From: Rhizobium leguminosarum
GTDB taxonomy: Bacteria; Pseudomonadota; Alphaproteobacteria; Rhizobiales; Rhizobiaceae
NCBI RefSeq assembly: GCF_002953715.1
Contig: NZ_CP025012.1
Location: forward strand, 4,211,001-4,275,000
Length of the DNA stretch: 64,000 nt
Direction: 5' to 3'
The notes beneath the pieces were generated by a model. It saw nothing but the letters and a program-made list of their open reading frames with translations. It ran no database searches and had not been told where the DNA came from. Shown piece by piece: positions 33,310 to 41,700 of the stretch (its first letter is position 1; each line of letters opens with the position of its first letter). A program made the position numbers and the translations under genes.

Positions 33310-33990
33310 TCACGCTTGCCCCGGCTCAGACGCCAGCGATTTTGTAAGTCGCGTCGCCAGCTGTTCTCCCGCTTGCTTGGCGGCGGCGTGCGCCTGCTTA
33401 AGATTAGACGCCGCGAGGTTCCGCAACGGGGCCATAGCGGGATTAACATCAGCGAGGGTCAGCTCGACATCGATGAGTTGGAGGTCCAATCCCCAGCTGT
33501 CTTCGAAGATGCGCCTAAGCCAGGGCGTCGCGTGGTCCCAGCCTTCCTTCGGCATGCCGGGGCCGTACGCGCCTCCACGCGCTGAGATCAGATAGGCGGG
33601 ACGCTTCGAGATCGGCGACACCACCTTAACGGTGAAACGCGGTTCGGTTACCAGAAGGTCAATCCACGCCTTTGCGTGTTGCGAAACAGCGTAATTGTAG
33701 AGCGGAACCGAAAAAATGAAGGCATCTGCTGCCAGCATCTCATCGGCCAATTTGGTTGCCAGCGCTGCCGCCTCCACCTCCTCCGTCGTGCGTTCGCTGA
33801 GGGCCTTTGGACCAGCCTGCACGGCACTGGCCCAAGCTGTTGCAGGCAGGGGTGAAAGGCCAACGTCCCGCCTCACGACATCCAGCTCTGCCAGTTGCGT
33901 TCGGATAGAGTCCTCGAGCGTTGAAGCTAGAGCGCGGCTTTGAGAGCCGACGGCACGAATGCTTGCATCCAAACGAAAAATCGTCGTCAC
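33310..33990 (-). CDS. FMN-dependent NADH-azoreductase (AzoR/AcpD-like)
   Basis: Flavodoxin-fold quinone/azo reductase, 226 aa, GTG start at 33990. The FMN-binding beginning is RLDASIRAVGSQSRALAS, the central loop VPLYNYAVSQHAKAWIDLL matches AzoR (substrate-side residues), and YLISARGGAYGPG is the family's second flavin loop. It uses NAD(P)H to reduce quinones or azo compounds. It starts 3 bp after the epoxide hydrolase stop, so the two are one transcript and suggest detoxification or xenobiotic breakdown. Confidence 0.88.
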   Translation of the reverse strand: MTTIFRLDASIRAVGSQSRALASTLEDSIRTQLAELDVVRRDVGLSPLPATAWASAVQAGPKALSERTTEEVEAAALATKLADEMLAADAFIFSVPLYNYAVSQHAKAWIDLLVTEPRFTVKVVSPISKRPAYLISARGGAYGPGMPKEGWDHATPWLRRIFEDSWGLDLQLIDVELTLADVNPAMAPLRNLAASNLKQAHAAAKQAGEQLATRLTKSLASEPGQA

Positions 33991-33993
33991 GGC

Positions 33994-34965
33994 TCAAGCC
34001 TTCCTCTTGTTGAGAAAGGCGACCAGCGCCTCATTCACTGCCTCAGACGCCTCGAGCTGTGGCCAGTGCCCGACGCCCTCAAGTGGTAGGAACCCCTGGA
34101 GGTTTGGCACGGCCGGCTTGAGATCTTCCTCGTTCAAAGCTCGCATATTAACCATGCTGTCTGCTGTGCCATACGCAAAGAAGGCTGGCTGTCGGATCTT
34201 CGCCCCGGCAAATGCTTTTGCTTGGTCGAAATAGGGCTGCATGCCGCGATAGATATTCAGTGGGCCGTGGAAGCCATCACGCTGGAAGCCTGCGATCATC
34301 GTCTCGGCATCCTCGCGATCAGCGAAGGGCGGGATGCCGATCGGGGATGGCCGGTGCATATCTTTGCTTGGGTCCATCGGACCCCATCCTTCGGAAGCAT
34401 TGGGCAACCCCGACATCCAATAGAGAGCGCCCGGGAAAGTCGTGGCCGCATCCGCCCACTCCTGGTCGGCCTCCGGCTTCATGTGGCGGAACATATAAAA
34501 GGCTCCCTCCTTGCCGGCGGCCTTCAGCATTTCGAGCATGCTAGGCCCCGCACCCGGCAGCACCGGAGGGACACTGAGGCCGAAGACCGCGTCAAACAGA
34601 TCCGGACGCATCACCGCCGCGTTCCAGCTCACCGTCGCACCGAAGTCGTGGCCGACCAGGCTAGCGCGCTCGATCCCGAGTTCCGTGAGGATGCCGACAA
34701 GGTCTCCGACATGGTAGAGAACTGTGTAAAGCGCGGCGTCTTCAGGCTTGGAGCTATCGCCATAGCCACGCGTATCGAACGATATCGCGCGGTAACCCGC
34801 GGCCGCGACTGCCGCCATCTGCCGGCGCCAGCCCCGCCATCCGTCAGGAAAGCCGTGGACGAACAGCACAGCCGGCCCCTCGCCTTCCTCGACAACGTTC
34901 AGCTTGACGCCATTGGTTTCTACAAAGGTCTGCTTCAGCGACTTATTCCGATCCACGAAATTCAT
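33994..34965 (-). CDS. Alpha/beta hydrolase, probable epoxide hydrolase
   Basis: 323-aa alpha/beta hydrolase. The oxyanion loop is HGFPDGWRGW, and the nucleophile elbow is GHDFGATVSW with Asp as nucleophile, the hallmark of epoxide hydrolases and haloalkane dehalogenases; the C-terminal GVGHWPQLEAS holds the catalytic His. HGFPD is the form usual in epoxide hydrolases. A cap domain covers about residues 140-235. It is cotranscribed with the azoreductase; the substrate is unknown. The 207 bp between it and the enoyl-CoA hydratase gene show no terminator. Confidence 0.86.
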   Translation of the reverse strand: MNFVDRNKSLKQTFVETNGVKLNVVEEGEGPAVLFVHGFPDGWRGWRRQMAAVAAAGYRAISFDTRGYGDSSKPEDAALYTVLYHVGDLVGILTELGIERASLVGHDFGATVSWNAAVMRPDLFDAVFGLSVPPVLPGAGPSMLEMLKAAGKEGAFYMFRHMKPEADQEWADAATTFPGALYWMSGLPNASEGWGPMDPSKDMHRPSPIGIPPFADREDAETMIAGFQRDGFHGPLNIYRGMQPYFDQAKAFAGAKIRQPAFFAYGTADSMVNMRALNEEDLKPAVPNLQGFLPLEGVGHWPQLEASEAVNEALVAFLNKRKA

Positions 34966-35172
34966 CTTTCATGCTCCATTTGAATTGTGAAATTGACGCA
35001 CCTGGTACGGCAACCACTGAGATCGATCTTTGAAGTACACAGTTCGATAATAGTTCGCGGGCGGTCGAGATAGTGTTCGGCTTTACTTGGGACTCTCAGT
35101 CATCCGTCTCCGATTCAGGTCGCAGACTAGCCGCTGCCTGACTCCGAGAATTGATGTCAGCACCGGATCGAG

Positions 35173-35961
35173 TTACTTCCCGTGGAACTGGATCTTCGGG
35201 ATCGGCTCATGTTTGCGCACAGCCGCGACCGCAATGGCCATTCCCTCTGCGCCATCCTTGGTGTCGAGGATGCCAGCGCCGAGCTGGGTGGAGATTATGT
35301 CGGCAGCCGCAACGCCGCCGGTAGCCCAGGTGTGGATGAGCGTGCGCGCCTTGCCGTACGCGAGGGTCGGCCCTGTCGCGAGATGCCGCAGAAGTTCGTC
35401 GGAGACCTCCTCCAACTCGCCGTCAGGCGCTGAATGGGTTGCGATACCCAGATCGACTGCGACCTTTCCGAAAATTGGCTCCGAAAGCAGGACGAAGCGA
35501 GTGGCGAGTGTTTTGCCGACGCGATCAGCGAGCCGCTGCACCCCGCCTGCCATTGGAATGCCGCCGACCGACACTTCCGGGAAGACGAGCATCGCCGACT
35601 CTGCGACGACCAGGAAATCGAACGCCAGGAGCAGTTCGAAACCGCCGCCCAAGGCCATCCCTGCTACCGAAGCAACCGTGGGGACGGGCAGTTCCTCGAT
35701 GAGACGGATCGAAGCCAGGATGTCGGCCGCAAACGCTTCGAGAAATTTCGAGCCTTTGTCACCGATGGCGCCCAGATCGTCTGCCACGGCGATGTTGCCG
35801 GACGCGGACGTCAAGTGAAGGACGCGGATGTCGCTTGCATATGCCTGGCGAACGGCGGCCCGCAGCGACGAGGGAAAGTCGGACCCTGGCTCGCTGTCTG
35901 CATCACCGAGCAAGATCAGTTTGCCCACCGCACCGTGTTGCTCGAAGCGGAACGAACTCAT
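35173..35961 (-). CDS. Enoyl-CoA hydratase/isomerase family protein
   Basis: Crotonase-fold protein, 262 aa. The oxyanion-hole segments are in place: LTSASGNIAVADDLGAI for the first and VASVAGMALGGGFELLLAFDFLVV for the second (landmarks AGMALGGGFELL). The usual catalytic Glu of hydratases (after PEVSVGGIP) is not clear, so isomerase or another crotonase activity is possible. A perfect AGGAGG precedes the ATG. It heads the minus-strand unit with epoxide hydrolase and azoreductase, and is divergent from the double TetR regulator, its likely controller. Confidence 0.83.
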   Translation of the reverse strand: MSSFRFEQHGAVGKLILLGDADSEPGSDFPSSLRAAVRQAYASDIRVLHLTSASGNIAVADDLGAIGDKGSKFLEAFAADILASIRLIEELPVPTVASVAGMALGGGFELLLAFDFLVVAESAMLVFPEVSVGGIPMAGGVQRLADRVGKTLATRFVLLSEPIFGKVAVDLGIATHSAPDGELEEVSDELLRHLATGPTLAYGKARTLIHTWATGGVAAADIISTQLGAGILDTKDGAEGMAIAVAAVRKHEPIPKIQFHGK

Positions 35962-35975
35962 GTTTTACCTCCTAG

Positions 35976-35995
35976 CTGGCTGACTATCTAGCCAG
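35976..35995. promoter_or_regulatory. Inverted repeat CTGGCT-N8-AGCCAG before the enoyl-CoA hydratase gene
   Basis: Six-base perfect arms sit 15 bp upstream of the minus-strand ATG at 35961, just beyond its ribosome site, in the 136-bp divergent control region shared with the TetR gene. Position and symmetry suit a repressor site, but no direct evidence links it to the regulator. Confidence 0.35.
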
Positions 35996-36065
35996 GCAGG
36001 CCTAACACCTGCTACAAAATGGCCCGTGTCTAACGTCGCGATTGGCGGATGACCAAAGCCTGTTA

Positions 36066-36081
36066 TGTTATGTACGTTACA
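36066..36081. promoter_or_regulatory. Candidate operator palindrome before the double TetR gene
   Basis: TGTTATGTACGTTACA matches its own complement at 12 of 16 positions and is centred on GTAC, 17 bp before the regulator start. TetR proteins commonly repress their own gene from such a site. Inference only. Confidence 0.4.
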
Positions 36082-36097
36082 GAATGGAGTGCTGTCA

Positions 36098-37330
36098 ATG
36101 GCCCGCCCCCGCGCGTTCGAAGAAAGCGAAGTGCTAGATCGCGCGGCGGACGTCTTCGGTCGCCGGGGCTACGACGGCTCAACCATGGCGGAACTGACGG
36201 CCGCAATGGGCTTGAACTCTCCCAGCATCTACGCGGCTTTCGGAAGCAAGCGCGGGCTTTTCGACGCTGTTCTCGGCCGCTGTAGTGCGCGCGAGGACGA
36301 ACACTGGGAGTGGGCGCTCACAGCCCCCACGGCCGAAGAAGTCGTCAAGCGCTTGCTGACGACCTCGCCAGCGCAGGAGTCCAGCCGCATACTCGTTCAT
36401 GCGGGCTTGGCGATGGGCAGTGAGAATGCCGACATTCCCGCTGCCCTGCTTCATCGCCGCCAATCGGCAGAACTGAAACTGCGAGACCGGTTCGAAGAGG
36501 CGAAACGGAGTGGCGAACTCCCTGTGGGCGCTGATGCCTCAGGGCTGGCGAGCTATGTGACGTCGGTTCTCGGCGGCCTCGCCATGAAAGCCGCCGGCGG
36601 CGCGCCGCACGACGACTTGCGAGAGGGTGCCGAACAGGCGATGGCGGCCTGGCGGGCGATCAGCGACGTTGCGGCCGCCGCGAGCGCTTCAACGAGGGGG
36701 GCGGCACCGGCAGGCGAGTTAGGCCGCGACCCGCGAAGGTTCAGCGCCGACACAGCGCTCGATGCTGCCATGAGGGTCTTTTGGACCAAGGGTTTCGCGG
36801 GCGCATCGTTGAATGATCTCACTGAGGCGATGGGAATCACTCGACCCAGTCTCTACGCCGCATTCGGCAACAAAGAAGCATTGTTTTTCAAGGCCCTCGA
36901 CCTCTATCAGTCACTTCGTAAAGACTACCTAACTGAAGCGCTCCAAGCTCCGACGGCGCGAGGCGTTTTCGAAGCGCTGCTCAGGGGAGCGCTACGCGAT
37001 CAACAGGCAGAGGGGCAACCGCGCGGCTGCCTCATGGTTCTTAACGCAATGCAAGGCGGTGATGAGGCGCAGCCCATTCGCAACGAAGTCCTCAGGCGCC
37101 AGGCCATCGGGCGCGACTTGCTCGCGGCCCGGTTTGAGCGGGCCAAACGCGACGGCGACCTGTTGCCGACCGTCAATGTCGAAGGTCTCGTGCGCTTTGT
37201 CCAATCCCTGATGCATGGCATCCTCATGCAGGGAGGGGCCGGCGCAAGCCAACGTGAGCTTGAGGCTTTGGTTAAGAGCAGCCTGACCATGTGGACCGCA
37301 TCCGCCGAATTACCGGTCAGTAAAGATTAG
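36098..37330 (+). CDS. Tandem fusion of two TetR family regulators
   Basis: 410-aa protein with two complete TetR repressors in one chain. Half one (residues 1-~205): helix-turn-helix at about 12-58 with STMAELTAAMGLNSPSIYAAFG. Half two (about 215-410): helix-turn-helix at about 219-265 with ASLNDLTEAMGITRPSLYAAFG and its own ligand domain. A low-complexity Ala/Ser linker joins them. The halves share the recognition-helix pattern but differ elsewhere. TetR proteins are normally ~200 aa and dimerise, so one chain may act as a pseudo-dimer. ATG 36098 is chosen over 36065 because the TetR domain begins there. It faces the enoyl-CoA hydratase unit. Confidence 0.9.
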   Translation: MARPRAFEESEVLDRAADVFGRRGYDGSTMAELTAAMGLNSPSIYAAFGSKRGLFDAVLGRCSAREDEHWEWALTAPTAEEVVKRLLTTSPAQESSRILVHAGLAMGSENADIPAALLHRRQSAELKLRDRFEEAKRSGELPVGADASGLASYVTSVLGGLAMKAAGGAPHDDLREGAEQAMAAWRAISDVAAAASASTRGAAPAGELGRDPRRFSADTALDAAMRVFWTKGFAGASLNDLTEAMGITRPSLYAAFGNKEALFFKALDLYQSLRKDYLTEALQAPTARGVFEALLRGALRDQQAEGQPRGCLMVLNAMQGGDEAQPIRNEVLRRQAIGRDLLAARFERAKRDGDLLPTVNVEGLVRFVQSLMHGILMQGGAGASQRELEALVKSSLTMWTASAELPVSKD

Positions 37331-37354
37331 GCGCAGCTAATCTGTCAAGATCTT

Positions 37355-37366
37355 TACCGATCGGTA
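37355..37366. promoter_or_regulatory. Perfect palindrome TACCGATCGGTA, TetR/AcrR operator-like
   Basis: A 12-base perfect palindrome 25 bp after the TetR gene stop. The TACCGA/TCGGTA half-sites are typical of AcrR/TetR operators. No intact gene follows for 700 bp on this strand, only a DUF3800-like remnant, so the operator seems to have lost its target. Confidence 0.45.
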
Positions 37367-37489
37367 TATTGTCCTTCGCTGTCTGGGACCTGCCGGGGTG
37401 GGAGTAGCCATCGCGGACGCCACAATTCCCGAAGACGACCACTCGCTGCGCTCAGATTTCCGTGAACCAAGCACGCGCGCGGCGATTAG

Positions 37490-37773
37490 TCTGAAACACC
37501 GGTAGGCAATTTCTCGTTTGTTGACTCGAAGGACCGCTCATGGGTGCAGGCGTCCGACGCGATAGCTGGCCTTCTCGGGAAGTTCTTTGGCTTTGTGGAT
37601 CGAAACTCGGAGACCGATCTCAGCGAGGCCAAAGTCGCGTTCAATGATCGACAGAAGCGCGGCCTCGAAACGCTGATCCGCTTGATTGGTCGATCGAAGA
37701 GTGTCCGGCTTTCGTTCACTATGTGGTGTCGCTGGAGGATCAACAACGACGGGCGAGCGCGCTTGGCTTCTAG
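37490..37773 (+). pseudogene. C-terminal remnant of a DUF3800-like protein, frameshifted
   Basis: After an in-frame TAG (37484-37486 region) the sequence encodes NFSFVDSKDRSWVQASDA and then IAGLLGKFFGFVD, LIRLIGRS; near 37695 the frame shifts and continues as PAFVHYVVSLEDQQRRA to a TAG at 37771-37773. This pattern (VQ-SD-GLLGKF, then a buried helix and a short end) resembles the tail of DUF3800 proteins. There is no start and no N-terminal part. The remaining gap up to argG (37774-38012) shows nothing I can name. Confidence 0.45.
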
Positions 37774-38012
37774 CCGCCCTCACGGTGGGCTCGTGAATGA
37801 CCGCTTCTGGAGTTGGCATGGAGAGCCCGGAACGGCTTACTTGAGGTCGGCTGCAGAACGGCGGCTTCTCGCATTACCCAGCCGATACCGCACAGTCCGT
37901 ACCCGGCCCCAAATCGATCATTCCTTCACACCGGGCCAACGACTGCTCTTGGCCTCAATCCGGTCATCCAGAACGCTCTAAGAGTTTGGTGGCGTTTGCT
38001 ACCTCACTCCAC

Positions 38013-38044
38013 GAAAAAGCCCGCACAGCAAATTGCCGGCGGGC
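38013..38044 (-). terminator. Rho-independent terminator of argG
   Basis: Minus-strand AGCCCGC and GCGGGCT arms with a 12-base loop region are followed by TTTTTC, 29 bp after the argG stop. Confidence 0.8.
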
Positions 38045-38072
38045 TGATATCCGGTTCGAAGGCGAACCGTGA

Positions 38073-39296
38073 TTACTTCACGAGGTTGCGCTTGGCGAGC
38101 GTGCGCAGGCGCAGCGCATTGAGCTTGATGAAGCCGGCTGCATCCTTCTGGTCGTAGGCGCCCTGATCGTCCTCGAAAGTGACGAGCTTGTCGGAATAGA
38201 GCGACTTTTCGCTTTCGCGGCCGATGACCATGACATTGCCCTTGTAGAGCTTCAGCGTCACTTCGCCTTCGACATGCTCCTGGCTCTTGTCGATCAGCGC
38301 CTGCAGCATCTCGCGCTCCGGCGAGAACCAGAAACCGTAATAGATCAGCTCGGCGTAGCGCGGCATGATCTCGTCCTTGAGATGGGCGGCACCGCGGTCG
38401 AGCGTGATCGATTCAATGGCGCGGTGCGCCGTAAGCAGGATCGTGCCGCCTGGTGTCTCGTAGACGCCGCGCGACTTCATGCCGACAAAGCGGTTCTCGA
38501 CGAGGTCGAGACGGCCGATACCGTTGTCGCGGCCATAATTGTTGAGCGTCGCCAGCAGCGTCGCCGGGCTCATGCGCACGCCGTTGATCGAAACCGCATC
38601 ACCCTTTTCGAAGCCGACCTTGATGGTCGTTGCCTTGTCGGGTGCGGCCTCAGGCGAAATGGTGCGCATATGCACATATTCAGGCGCCTCCTGGGAGGGG
38701 TCCTCGAGAACCTTGCCCTCGGAAGAGGAGTGCAGAAGGTTGGCGTCGACCGAGAACGGCGCCTCGCCCATCTTGTCCTTGGCAACCGGGATCTGATGCT
38801 GTTCGGCAAAGGCCAGCAGGTCGGTGCGGCTCTTGAACGCCCAGTCGCGCCACGGCGCGATGATCTTGATGTCGGGGTTCAGGGCATAGGCGGACAGCTC
38901 GAAACGAACCTGGTCGTTGCCCTTGCCGGTCGCGCCGTGAGCGATCGCATCCGCACCCGTCTTCTTGGCGATATCGATCAGATGCTTGGAAATCAGAGGC
39001 CGGGCGATCGAGGTGCCGAGCAGGTAGACACCTTCGTAAACGGCATTGGCGCGGAACATCGGGAAGACGAAATCGCGCACGAATTCTTCGCGCACATCCT
39101 CGATGTAGATCTCCTTGATGCCGAGCATCTCGGCCTTCTTGCGCGCCGGCTCCAGCTCTTCGCCCTGGCCGAGATCGGCGGTGAAGGTGACGACTTCGGC
39201 GCCGAGCTCCGTCTGCAGCCACTTCAGGATGATCGAGGTGTCGAGACCGCCGGAATAGGCGAGAACGACTTTCTTCACGTCTTTGTATGATGCCAT
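38073..39296 (-). CDS. argG: Argininosuccinate synthase
   Basis: Joins citrulline and aspartate using ATP in arginine synthesis, 407 aa. The ATP PP-loop is VLAYSGGLDTSIILKWL near residues 11-27; GATGKGNDQVRFE and the citrulline/aspartate-binding CYSxxxN-type region follow, ending with KNLVK-like NLVK. Start ATG 39296 matches the usual MASYKDVKKVVLAYSGG beginning; open sequence continues upstream but is antisense to the SDR gene. Own terminator at 38013. Divergent from the SDR across 177 bp. Confidence 0.97.
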   Translation of the reverse strand: MASYKDVKKVVLAYSGGLDTSIILKWLQTELGAEVVTFTADLGQGEELEPARKKAEMLGIKEIYIEDVREEFVRDFVFPMFRANAVYEGVYLLGTSIARPLISKHLIDIAKKTGADAIAHGATGKGNDQVRFELSAYALNPDIKIIAPWRDWAFKSRTDLLAFAEQHQIPVAKDKMGEAPFSVDANLLHSSSEGKVLEDPSQEAPEYVHMRTISPEAAPDKATTIKVGFEKGDAVSINGVRMSPATLLATLNNYGRDNGIGRLDLVENRFVGMKSRGVYETPGGTILLTAHRAIESITLDRGAAHLKDEIMPRYAELIYYGFWFSPEREMLQALIDKSQEHVEGEVTLKLYKGNVMVIGRESEKSLYSDKLVTFEDDQGAYDQKDAAGFIKLNALRLRTLAKRNLVK

Positions 39297-39473
39297 GATG
39301 ATGAGGTCCGTTGCATAAAAGGCCGGCAAAACCCGGTGTCGCGGCACTTTTAGCGAGATTGGCGCGTGACGCAAGGCCAAGTGCGACGCTGATGGTGCCG
39401 ATACCGTTTGACAGCGCCAAAGCGGAGCCCATATTCGCCAGCGTCCGCAAATGCTCGAGGAGAGGCTGCCCCC

Positions 39474-40325
39474 GTGACGAATATTCAAGACATTTTCAAG
39501 AAATCCAATGTTGCCGTCATCACCGGCGGCGCCTCCGGCATCGGTCTTGCCGCGGCGAAATATTTCGCCGGACGCGGCATGAGCGTCGCCATCGCCGATC
39601 TCGGCGGCGATCGGCTGGCCGACGCCGCCAATGAACTCAAGGCCATTGCCGGCGAGGAAAATGTGATGGCGGTCGAGACCGACGTCGCAGTCAAGGAATC
39701 CCTGGAGGCGCTCGAACGCGCCGTGCTCCAGCGTTTCGGCCGTGTGCACGTGCTGATGAACAATGCCGGCATCGGCCCGGAAACCTCGATCTTCAGCCCG
39801 CAGGCGAGCTGGGACAATATCTTCGCCGTCAACCTGATGGGCGTGATCAACGGCACGCGCACCTTCGGCCCGAAGATGCTGTCGCATGGCGAGCCCGGCC
39901 TGATCATCAACACCGGCTCCAAGCAGGGCATCACCACGCCGCCCGGCAACCCCGCCTACAACATCTCCAAATCAGGGGTGAAGGTCTTTACCGAAGCGCT
40001 GCAGCATGAGCTTCGCAACACCGAAGGCGGACAGATCTCCGCCCATCTTCTGATCCCCGGCTTCGTCTTCACCGGCCTCACCAAGGGCGACCGCGCCGAG
40101 AAACCGGCCGCCGCCTGGACGCCGGAACAGACCGTCGATTTCATGGTCGAAAGCCTCGAACGCGGCGATTTCTATATCCTTTGCCCTGACAATGACGTGG
40201 CGCGTCCGGTCGACGAACGCCGGATGGCCTGGGCGGCCGGCGATATCATCGAGAACCGTCCGCCGCTGTCACGCTGGCACAAGGACTATGCTGACAAGTT
40301 CAAGGCCTTCCTCGAACGGAATTAA
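39474..40325 (+). CDS. Short-chain dehydrogenase/reductase
   Basis: NAD(P)-dependent SDR, 283 aa from GTG 39474, with a GAGGAGAGG ribosome site. The cofactor motif is TGGASGIG, the NNAG strand is VLMNNAGIG, and the catalytic residues read S in NTGSKQG, Y-x3-K in PAYNISKSG. Length is above the classical 250 aa, with an extra C-terminal helix (PPLSRWHKDYADKFK). The substrate cannot be told from sequence. It is divergent from argG and lies 85 bp before a LysE gene, from which it is separated by a hairpin. Confidence 0.88.
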   Translation: MTNIQDIFKKSNVAVITGGASGIGLAAAKYFAGRGMSVAIADLGGDRLADAANELKAIAGEENVMAVETDVAVKESLEALERAVLQRFGRVHVLMNNAGIGPETSIFSPQASWDNIFAVNLMGVINGTRTFGPKMLSHGEPGLIINTGSKQGITTPPGNPAYNISKSGVKVFTEALQHELRNTEGGQISAHLLIPGFVFTGLTKGDRAEKPAAAWTPEQTVDFMVESLERGDFYILCPDNDVARPVDERRMAWAAGDIIENRPPLSRWHKDYADKFKAFLERN

Positions 40326-40368
40326 TCGGTACCATCAGAAGGTTTGATTGGTAATTTTCTGAAAGCCG

Positions 40369-40402
40369 GGTAGGAGATCCCCAGATCCTTTCCGGCTTTC
40401 AG
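40369..40402. other. Hairpin just upstream of the LysE start
   Basis: Perfect 11-base arms CTGAAAGCCGG and CCGGCTTTCAG enclose 12 bases, ending 8 bp before the ATG at 40411. The LysE gene has no clear Shine-Dalgarno site outside this hairpin. It could end SDR transcripts or modulate LysE translation. Confidence 0.55.
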
Positions 40403-40410
40403 AGTGTGTC

Positions 40411-41052
40411 ATGGATTTCCTGCCCAGCCTGCCGACCCTTCTGGCCTTCGCCGCCGCGACGCTGCTGCTCGCGGCAACGCCGGGCCCCGACATGACGCTG
40501 TCGATCAGCCGCGCACTGGCCCAGGGCAAGAAGGCGGCGCTCTTCGTTGTCGTCGGCACCAGCCTCGGCATCGTCGTCCACACCATGCTGGTCGCTTTCG
40601 GCATTTCGGCGCTGATCACCGCCTCGCCGACCGCCTTCCTGATCCTGAAGACCGGCGGTGCGGCCTATCTGCTCTGGCTGGCGGTACAGGCGATCCGCTT
40701 CGGTTCGAAGCTCACCGTCGCCAAGGTCGAGGAGCAGAAGGGCACGCCACTTTCCAACATCTCCTCGGGCTTCTGGGTCAATCTTCTGAACCCCAAGGTC
40801 ATCATCTTCTTCATGACCTTCCTGCCGCAATTCGTCAGCGCCGGCGATCCGGCCGTCACCCAAAAGCTGCTCTTTCTCGGCTTCTGCTTCATCTTGATCG
40901 GCATGCCGGTCAATGCCAGCGTCGTCTTTGCCGCCGACTGGCTGGCCTCCTGGCTGCAGAACAACAAGAAAGTGCTGCGCGGCATGGACTATACCTTCGC
41001 CGGCGTCTTCTCGGTCTTCGCTGCGAAGATCCTGCTCACCCAGGCGAAATAG
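40411..41052 (+). CDS. LysE family amino acid exporter (second copy)
   Basis: 213-aa six-helix exporter of the LysE/RhtB family. The signature LLAATPGPDMTLSISRALAQG is near residues 22-42 (landmark ATPGPDM), and the GFWVNLLNPKVIIFFMTFLPQF segment carries the NPK motif (landmarks LLNPKV, FLPQF). It is closer to RhtB/threonine exporters in layout than the protein at 32332-32973. Transcription may run from the SDR gene, but the hairpin between them argues for separate control. After it, a dyad at 41115-41155 (ATTCGCG/CGCGAAT) may end the transcript. Confidence 0.9.
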   Translation: MDFLPSLPTLLAFAAATLLLAATPGPDMTLSISRALAQGKKAALFVVVGTSLGIVVHTMLVAFGISALITASPTAFLILKTGGAAYLLWLAVQAIRFGSKLTVAKVEEQKGTPLSNISSGFWVNLLNPKVIIFFMTFLPQFVSAGDPAVTQKLLFLGFCFILIGMPVNASVVFAADWLASWLQNNKKVLRGMDYTFAGVFSVFAAKILLTQAK

Positions 41053-41070
41053 CCCGCGGTCGGCTTATCG

Positions 41071-41107
41071 ATCCGCCCGCGGTCGTGAAACGATCCGCCG
41101 CCAGCTA
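41071..41107 (+). repeat. 37-bp direct repeat, copy 1
   Basis: ATCCGCCCGCGGTCGTGAAA and the next 17 bases recur at 41701-41737 with a single mismatch (C/T). The two copies bracket the Gly/His-rich protein gene, 630 bp apart in the same orientation. Confidence 0.85.
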
Positions 41108-41307
41108 CACCAATATTCGCGAGACGCCACGCCGGAACCGGCGGTGACCGCGAATTTCGTCGTCTTCCAAAATTATTCCATGCCTTTCGCGCGATTACTT
41201 GTGATCAACATATGATCGTAAGTCGCCAATTGTGGCTAGGCCACGCCACCTTCGCTGCCCACATATCCTTTACGGCTCACGAAGAGCTGCCTTGAAAGGA
41301 TAAGTCC

Positions 41308-41673
41308 ATGATTACGTTCCGCAATATCACAACAGCAGGAGTTGTTGCGCTGACGCTTGCCGCCACGTCCCTTACAGCGACAACACCTGCCTTAGCTCAC
41401 GGCGGCGGAGGCCATGGCGGTGGCGGCTTCTCGCGTGACGGCGGCCACTTCGACGGTGGTGCGCATATGGGCGGCGGCAATTTCGCCGATCGCGGCTTCG
41501 GAGCGCATCATTTCGGCGGAGCCGGCCATTTTGGCGGACACCGCGACGGCCGTTTCGCCTTCCATGATAGAAATCGTCTGTTCTTCGGCGATGACGACTA
41601 TTACCCGGAACAGTGCCAGCCGGAATGGCTCAACCAGTACCGCCATCGCGTGCTGGTGGAAGTCTGCTCTTGA
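41308..41673 (+). CDS. Gly/His-rich secreted protein, 121 aa
   Basis: Residues 1-31 are a signal peptide (cleavage after ALA-H). The mature part is dominated by Gly and His over residues 32-80 (HGGGGHGGGGF, GGAHMGGGNF, GAHHFGGAGHFGG), then an acidic turn DDDYYPEQCQPEW and a short C-terminal segment with two Cys. Such His-rich exported proteins may bind metal ions; the Cys pair may form a disulfide. I know no specific family. AAAGGA precedes the start. It is flanked by 37-bp direct repeats. Confidence 0.78.
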   Translation: MITFRNITTAGVVALTLAATSLTATTPALAHGGGGHGGGGFSRDGGHFDGGAHMGGGNFADRGFGAHHFGGAGHFGGHRDGRFAFHDRNRLFFGDDDYYPEQCQPEWLNQYRHRVLVEVCS

Positions 41674-41700
41674 TGACGGTTCCCCTGGCCTCTGAGGACA

